Source: Udaeobacter sp025935755 (lineage in GTDB: Bacteria > Verrucomicrobiota > Verrucomicrobiia > Chthoniobacterales > UBA10450). From it: a DNA stretch of 64,000 bases. Shown in pieces: positions 60,998 to 64,000 of this stretch. The position numbers and the translations under genes are program-made. Location of the stretch: positions 29,128 to 93,127 of the forward strand of contig DASUKN010000075.1 in the NCBI GenBank assembly GCA_036278715.1. The letters are read 5' to 3'. How positions within the stretch are numbered: position 1 is the stretch's first letter; every line of letters starts with the position of its first letter. The notes beneath the pieces were generated by a model. That model was not told the origin of the DNA. It saw nothing but the letters and a program-made list of their open reading frames with translations, and searched no databases.

Positions 60998-61113
60998 TTC
61001 TAGCCGATTCGTTTTAAGGCTGAGGGTCTGGCGGATTTCTGCGCGGGCGTAACAGTAGGGAGCCGTGGCAAGCACGCTATACTTATTTCGCACTCGGGGG
61101 GCCAACCTGTTCG

Positions 61114-61204
61114 CGAATGGAGCTGCGGGGACGCGAGCGACATGGATAGCAAACCGGCAGGTCGAAAGAGCGGGAGCGAATAAGTCACACTTTCGGAGTT
61201 GGCT
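61114..61204. repeat. 93-bp cassette-region repeat, copy 1
   Basis: It begins CGAATGGAGCTGCGGGGACG and ends TTTCGGAGTTGGCT. It differs from 62718-62810 by about 6 of 93 positions. It lies within a cassette spacer on the minus-strand array. Confidence 0.75.
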
Positions 61205-61650
61205 TCACAGCACTCTGGCTGATCTGGCCGCGGCAGCGGCCCTTCGATCCAGAGAAATTTAATCCACCCACATCAGCTCCTTTGGGCCAGCCGGGGCCAC
61301 AGTAGTTAGGCGCACGATGCGGCAGCAGCTCTGTGTGAACCTAAAAGCAAGAACTTCGCTTTCCGAATGACTCCCGACCAATCGATTGGCTGCGCTTACC
61401 AACTACAAGCAAACGCAGGCCCGTTTGGCGTGAATGCAGCACCGGAATGCTTTGAACGATTGCGCTTCCCCATGGTGATCTTGAACCGATTAGTTCGAGT
61501 CCCAAGAACCTGCATAATGAACGTCATCACCTCTCTTGCTACAACTGCCCAGCACGCCGCTGCCTGCACCTGAGCTCTCAAGACCTCTGCTGCCAAACTA
61601 AAGGAGACGTCCCCCCAAACCCCAGCCGGAAAAAATCTCCGCTGCTGATG

Positions 61651-61708
61651 GGACAATTGGAGCTATATACTTTTACCTTGATTAAGAACCTTCATCGATT
61701 GGTTAGGC
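61651..61708 (-). repeat. attC-like site, right arm (site 4)
   Basis: AATTGGAGCTA ... TGATTAAGAACCTTCATCGA and then the core GTTAGGC (61702-61708), which lies 4 bp beyond the stop of the lipoprotein gene (minus strand). The left arm is uncertain. Confidence 0.55.
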
Positions 61709-61712
61709 TGTT

Positions 61713-62045
61713 TCATTCGAACACTGGAATCTTGCGCCTGAAATCTTGCTGGTTCACAACCAACACACTGGTCGACTTGTCGGGATAATCTATCAAGTAA
61801 ACCGCTCCGGGTGTCTTGGTGCCGATGCGGTGATCAAAGTAAACGTCGAACTTCTTGCCCTTGGCGTCCGCAATCTTGATGAGCGTCGTCCCGCCGTCAT
61901 TGTATTTAGTAATTTTCTCTATGTTGCCGTGCCCCTCCTGCATGACCGGTGGAACTATTCTAATGCCGTCCTGGACGAAAGGGCCCTTTGCTGGAGCACA
62001 GCCCACGCAAAGGGTCATGATGCCTACGCAAAGCAACGGTCGCAT
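61713..62045 (-). CDS. Cassette gene: small lipoprotein
   Basis: A 110-residue protein. MRPLLCVGIMTLCVGCAPAK is a lipoprotein signal with lipobox VGC. The mature part has no known domain (IVPPVMQEGHGNIEKITKY, then VYLIDYPDKSTSVLVVNQQD). It starts exactly 3 nt after the core of attC-like site 3 and stops 4 nt before the core of site 4, as in integron gene cassettes. No ribosome-binding site is visible in the short leader. Confidence 0.62.
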   Translation of the reverse strand: MRPLLCVGIMTLCVGCAPAKGPFVQDGIRIVPPVMQEGHGNIEKITKYNDGGTTLIKIADAKGKKFDVYFDHRIGTKTPGAVYLIDYPDKSTSVLVVNQQDFRRKIPVFE

Positions 62046-62048
62046 AAG

Positions 62049-62171
62049 GTCTAACGAGAATAAAATCAGCCAGCGCTCGTTACATCGAGCCTGGCTTGAA
62101 ATAATAGCCTTTTAGTCATCGAAAGTGAAGCCGTACGCCGCCGAGCGGTTGGCCCCATCGCCTGGTTACGT
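62049..62171 (-). repeat. attC-like site 3
   Basis: A 123-bp element between cores GTCTAAC (62049-62055) and GTTACGT (62165-62171, one mismatch to GTTRRRY). The arms CAGCCAGCGCTCG and CGAGCGGTTGGCC are largely complementary. It fills the space between two small genes with only 1-3 nt to spare. Confidence 0.68.
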
Positions 62172-62172
62172 C

Positions 62173-62535
62173 TCAGAAGCCTTCTTTCCATTTATTGACG
62201 TACACTTCGTCGAGGTTGTCTGACCCGCTAAATTTCCAGTAAGCATCGACTTTCACGTCGCGCACGCTGAGATAAGTCCCGAGCTCGGCTCCAAACCCAC
62301 CAACGGGAACACTCTTGTTGATGAATCGTCCGCGGTATTCCGGATGGAACTTCCAGCCACGCCTGGCTACCAGTACCATTACCTCCTGGCGACTGGAGCC
62401 GAGCGGCGCCTGGCGTAGCAACCACCCGCGAATATCAGTCTCAGATCGGCGAAGCGGATTTAGTAACACCGCCGCCGCGATACATCCGATACCGATAACA
62501 ACAAGAGCAATTAGAATAGTGATCCAATAACGCAC
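62173..62535 (-). CDS. Cassette gene: single-span hypothetical protein
   Basis: A 120-residue protein from GTG 62535. One N-terminal membrane span (about 4-27) precedes a soluble part (GRFINKSVPVGGFGAELGTY, DAYWKFSGSDNLDEVYVNKW) with no known domain. The GTG is preferred to an upstream ATG (62553) because it stands 3 nt from the attC-like core, the same spacing as in the two neighbouring cassette genes, whereas the ATG lies inside the site. Confidence 0.55.
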   Translation of the reverse strand: MRYWITILIALVVIGIGCIAAAVLLNPLRRSETDIRGWLLRQAPLGSSRQEVMVLVARRGWKFHPEYRGRFINKSVPVGGFGAELGTYLSVRDVKVDAYWKFSGSDNLDEVYVNKWKEGF

Positions 62536-62538
62536 AGC

Positions 62539-62827
62539 ACCTAACGAGAACAAGATGAGCGACGGCGGACGAGACCGCGCATCGATCGGGGTGAATGGAG
62601 TGGACTGTCAAGCCACGACATAGGCGGGAAGGCCGAAGGCTGAGCGAGGGCGCGAGCGAACCAAAGTGTGGAAATCATCTAAAAGTGAGGCGTCACGGCG
62701 TTCCGCCAGCCTGCTCCCGAATGGAGCTGCGGGGACGCCAGCGACATAGATGGGCAAACCGGCAGGTCGAAAGAGCGGGAGCGAATGAGTCAACACTTTC
62801 GGAGTTGGCTCCATGGCATGGTTAGAC
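62539..62827 (-). repeat. attC-like site 2 (long or composite)
   Basis: The cores ACCTAAC (62539-62545) and GTTAGAC (62821-62827) are 289 bp apart, longer than usual for attC. The left arm CTAACGAGAACAAGATGAGC resembles the other sites, and GGCTCCATGGCATGGTTAGAC-type text closes the right side. The arms do not pair well with each other, so it may be a composite of two sites around a lost cassette. It contains the second 93-bp repeat. Confidence 0.5.
62718..62810. repeat. 93-bp cassette-region repeat, copy 2
   Basis: About 94 percent identical by eye to 61114-61204. It lies 11 nt before the right core of attC-like site 2. Confidence 0.75.
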
Positions 62828-63298
62828 CGCTTGGGCAGCAACAGCGCGACGAAGCGAGACATAAAGAAGTGTCGTCTGAGGCAAGTGTATCGAAATACCT
62901 CCAAATGTGAACTCGTCATTTCGGCACGAGGCCATGTATTCGAACCACTCACGTCGTGACCTCCAGCGTGTCTTCTCGTACGAGAAAAGTGGCCAAGCGA
63001 GCAGACCCTCCGCGCGGTCGCGAAAGTCGTGTGGGTCCCAAAGGTGAATTGTGACACGCTCGTTGGCGTCTTCGAGGGAGCCGTTGTAGTCCATGAGCGC
63101 CATGTCCCAGTGATCTGTGAACTGCATCTCAATCTCTTTTGCTGTGAGCCGAGTGTGACCACGCGAATCTGTTTTCAGGAAGAAGATGCTATAGGGACTC
63201 TTGTAGCCCGCGGTGATTTGCATGCGGAAGATGATGTCGGACAGATCGTCGGCTTCGGCGCATCTGGCTCTGAGCTCGATCTGCGGGGGAAGTGTCAT
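62822..63298 (-). CDS. Cassette gene: hypothetical protein, 158 residues
   Basis: A soluble protein with no recognised domain (IELRARCAEADDLSDIIFRM, RLTAKEIEMQFTDHWDMALM, TIHLWDPHDFRDRAEGLL). It starts 3 nt after the core of site 1 and its stop codon overlaps the core of site 2. Acidic, Trp/His-rich; no signal peptide. Real coding is supported by its cassette-like placement. Confidence 0.6.
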   Translation of the reverse strand: MTLPPQIELRARCAEADDLSDIIFRMQITAGYKSPYSIFFLKTDSRGHTRLTAKEIEMQFTDHWDMALMDYNGSLEDANERVTIHLWDPHDFRDRAEGLLAWPLFSYEKTRWRSRREWFEYMASCRNDEFTFGGISIHLPQTTLLYVSLRRAVAAQAV

Positions 63299-63301
63299 CC
63301 G

Positions 63302-63422
63302 GTCTAACGAGAAGGAGCTGAGCCACCGCTGGCGGGGGCGAGCTTTGCTTTCACTTTATCCTTCATAATTCATCCTTCAGCCTTTTAGTACGGCGGCCAG
63401 CGGTCGGCTCCATCGCTTAGAT
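63302..63422 (-). repeat. attC-like site 1
   Basis: A 121-bp element between GTCTAAC (63302-63308) and CTTAGAT (63416-63422, one mismatch). The arms GAGCCACCGCTGGC and GCCAGCGGTCGGCTC are almost fully complementary, so single-stranded DNA would fold as an attC hairpin. The left arm CTAACGAGAAGGAGCTGAGC closely resembles sites 2 and 3. Confidence 0.7.
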
Positions 63423-63434
63423 GGCATGTAGGTA

Positions 63435-63460
63435 GCGGGCGAGCTGTTAAACTCACCCGC
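63435..63460. promoter_or_regulatory. Short inverted repeat directly before the transposase
   Basis: GCGGGCGAG ... CTCACCCGC (one mismatch) with an 8-nt loop ends 2 bp before the transposase ATG. It could belong to the IS end or its control region. Confidence 0.35.
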
Positions 63461-63462
63461 TT

Positions 63463-64000
63463 ATGAAAAATACAATCGTTCATGACGAAGGGACAGCTTC
63501 ACTCGAGGCGGTCGCAACTAAAGTAAAACCCGCTGGCGCTGTGATCAAGATCGGTCTGGATGTGCATTTACGTCTCTACGTGGCGGTGGCGCAGTATGAT
63601 CATCTTTTGCCCAAAGCGGCGCGGCGTTTGAGGCCTGAGCAATTGGTGCCTTGGGTGGAAGAGTTGCTGCGAGGCGGGCACAGTGTGCACGTAGTGTATG
63701 AAGCGTGCGGCTTTGGGTTCACGCTCTACCGGCAGCTGATCGCAGCTGGAGCGCATTGCTATGTGATTGCCCCACGCATGCTCGATGAAGAGTGCAGCCG
63801 GGTGAAGACTGATCCGCGGGATGCGACCACACTGTGTCAGCGTCTGTCGCGTTACCTGGAAGGCAACACGCGCGAACTGGCGGTAATCCGGGTACCGAGT
63901 GAAGAAGAAGAACAAGCCCGGCATTTAATCACGCGCTGCCGGCGCCGACTCATTGGTGGAAAGAACAAACCTGGAGCCGATTGGGTAAACATCTGCCAGT
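63463..64000 (+). CDS. IS110-family transposase, 3' part outside window, probably frame-disrupted
   Basis: It starts at ATG 63463. KIGLDVHLRLYVAVAQYD (about 29-46) is the DEDD catalytic N-terminus, and VHVVYEACGFGFTLYRQL and VKTDPRDATTLCQRLSRYL follow, all typical of IS110. After EEEEQARHLITR (near residue 158) the frame loses similarity, while a different frame reads LPAPTHWWKEQTWSRLGKHL, the expected downstream IS110 segment. So a deletion with frameshift probably occurred near 63930. The gene is 40 bp from attC-like site 1; some IS110/IS1111 elements are known to target attC sites. Confidence 0.8.
   Translation, partial: MKNTIVHDEGTASLEAVATKVKPAGAVIKIGLDVHLRLYVAVAQYDHLLPKAARRLRPEQLVPWVEELLRGGHSVHVVYEACGFGFTLYRQLIAAGAHCYVIAPRMLDEECSRVKTDPRDATTLCQRLSRYLEGNTRELAVIRVPSEEEEQARHLITRCRRRLIGGKNKPGADWVNICQ

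Larger units (their letters stand above)
60998..61712. other. 715-bp cassette-type spacer
   Basis: It contains the first copy of the 93-bp repeat (61114-61204), a GTTAGGC core at 61305-61311 and the attC-like arm at 61651-61708. A minus-strand frame at 61396-61656 (86 residues) has no recognisable features. The stretch may hold a lost or non-coding cassette. Confidence 0.5.

Noticed and set aside
1..64000. CRISPR arrays, phage or restriction systems
   Set aside because: No evenly spaced direct repeats, cas-like, phage structural or restriction-modification genes were seen.

Overview
The window looks like a chromosomal piece of a soil-type Verrucomicrobiota bacterium, probably Chthoniobacterales-like. 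This is inferred from gene content and no database was searched. Pointers are a small basic protein of the chlamydial/verrucomicrobial type, DapL-type lysine/diaminopimelate synthesis, LpxK and LolC/E (so a Gram-negative envelope), hopanoid genes, a 34-residue COX24-like basic protein, and many dispersed hairpin repeats. GC content is moderate (mid-50s percent by eye) and gene density is high, with short operons on both strands.

Layout. 0-9.7 kb: edge-truncated SAM methyltransferase, homoserine kinase (thrB), lpxK, a free-standing LigD-type polymerase, three cupins (two a tandem duplication), a YpsA-like SLOG protein, a LolC/E permease, DUF2237, VOC and 2H phosphoesterase genes. 9.7-20.2 kb: metallophosphoesterase, a nucleotidyltransferase-fold protein, a TPR / AI-2E-exporter / TPR gene train, COX24-like miniprotein, M3 oligopeptidase, MarC, lipoprotein. 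20.3-29 kb: hpnH-shc (hopanoids), Mn-type SOD, dapL, a sigma-like/anti-sigma-like pair, a CAU tRNA plus a fragment of another tRNA, lipase-maturation-factor-like protein and an SGNH hydrolase. 30-43 kb: a REP-like cluster, an acyltransferase-hydrolase fusion whose linker is encoded by a dispersed repeat, PutA, threonine aldolase, DsbD-like and thioredoxin-like proteins, membrane glycosyltransferase-like protein, SDR and RluB-like pseudouridine synthase. 43-52 kb: small basic protein, ArnT-like glycosyltransferase, YbgC-type thioesterase, YhaM-like HD exonuclease, threonine synthase, CHAD and CYTH genes. 52-59.6 kb: M28 peptidase, a decayed GIY-YIG gene, YdeI-like protein, VOC protein, and a polyphosphate operon (ppk1, PPGK-like kinase, SixA-like phosphatase).

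The last 4 kb (59.75-63.45 kb) is different. Small minus-strand genes are separated by structured sites with integron attC features: terminal GTTRRRY/RYYYAAC cores, imperfect palindromic arms, a start codon exactly 3 nt after the core in three consecutive genes, and a stop codon at the next site. No integrase is visible, so it resembles an integrase-less cassette array (CALIN). An IS110-family transposase lies 40 bp beyond the last site. This is the most interesting region.

Other points: the octamer TCGTTAGG appears far more often than expected and mostly on one strand (12 plus, 2 minus by my manual count). Several families of hairpin repeats occupy gaps, and one is translated in frame.
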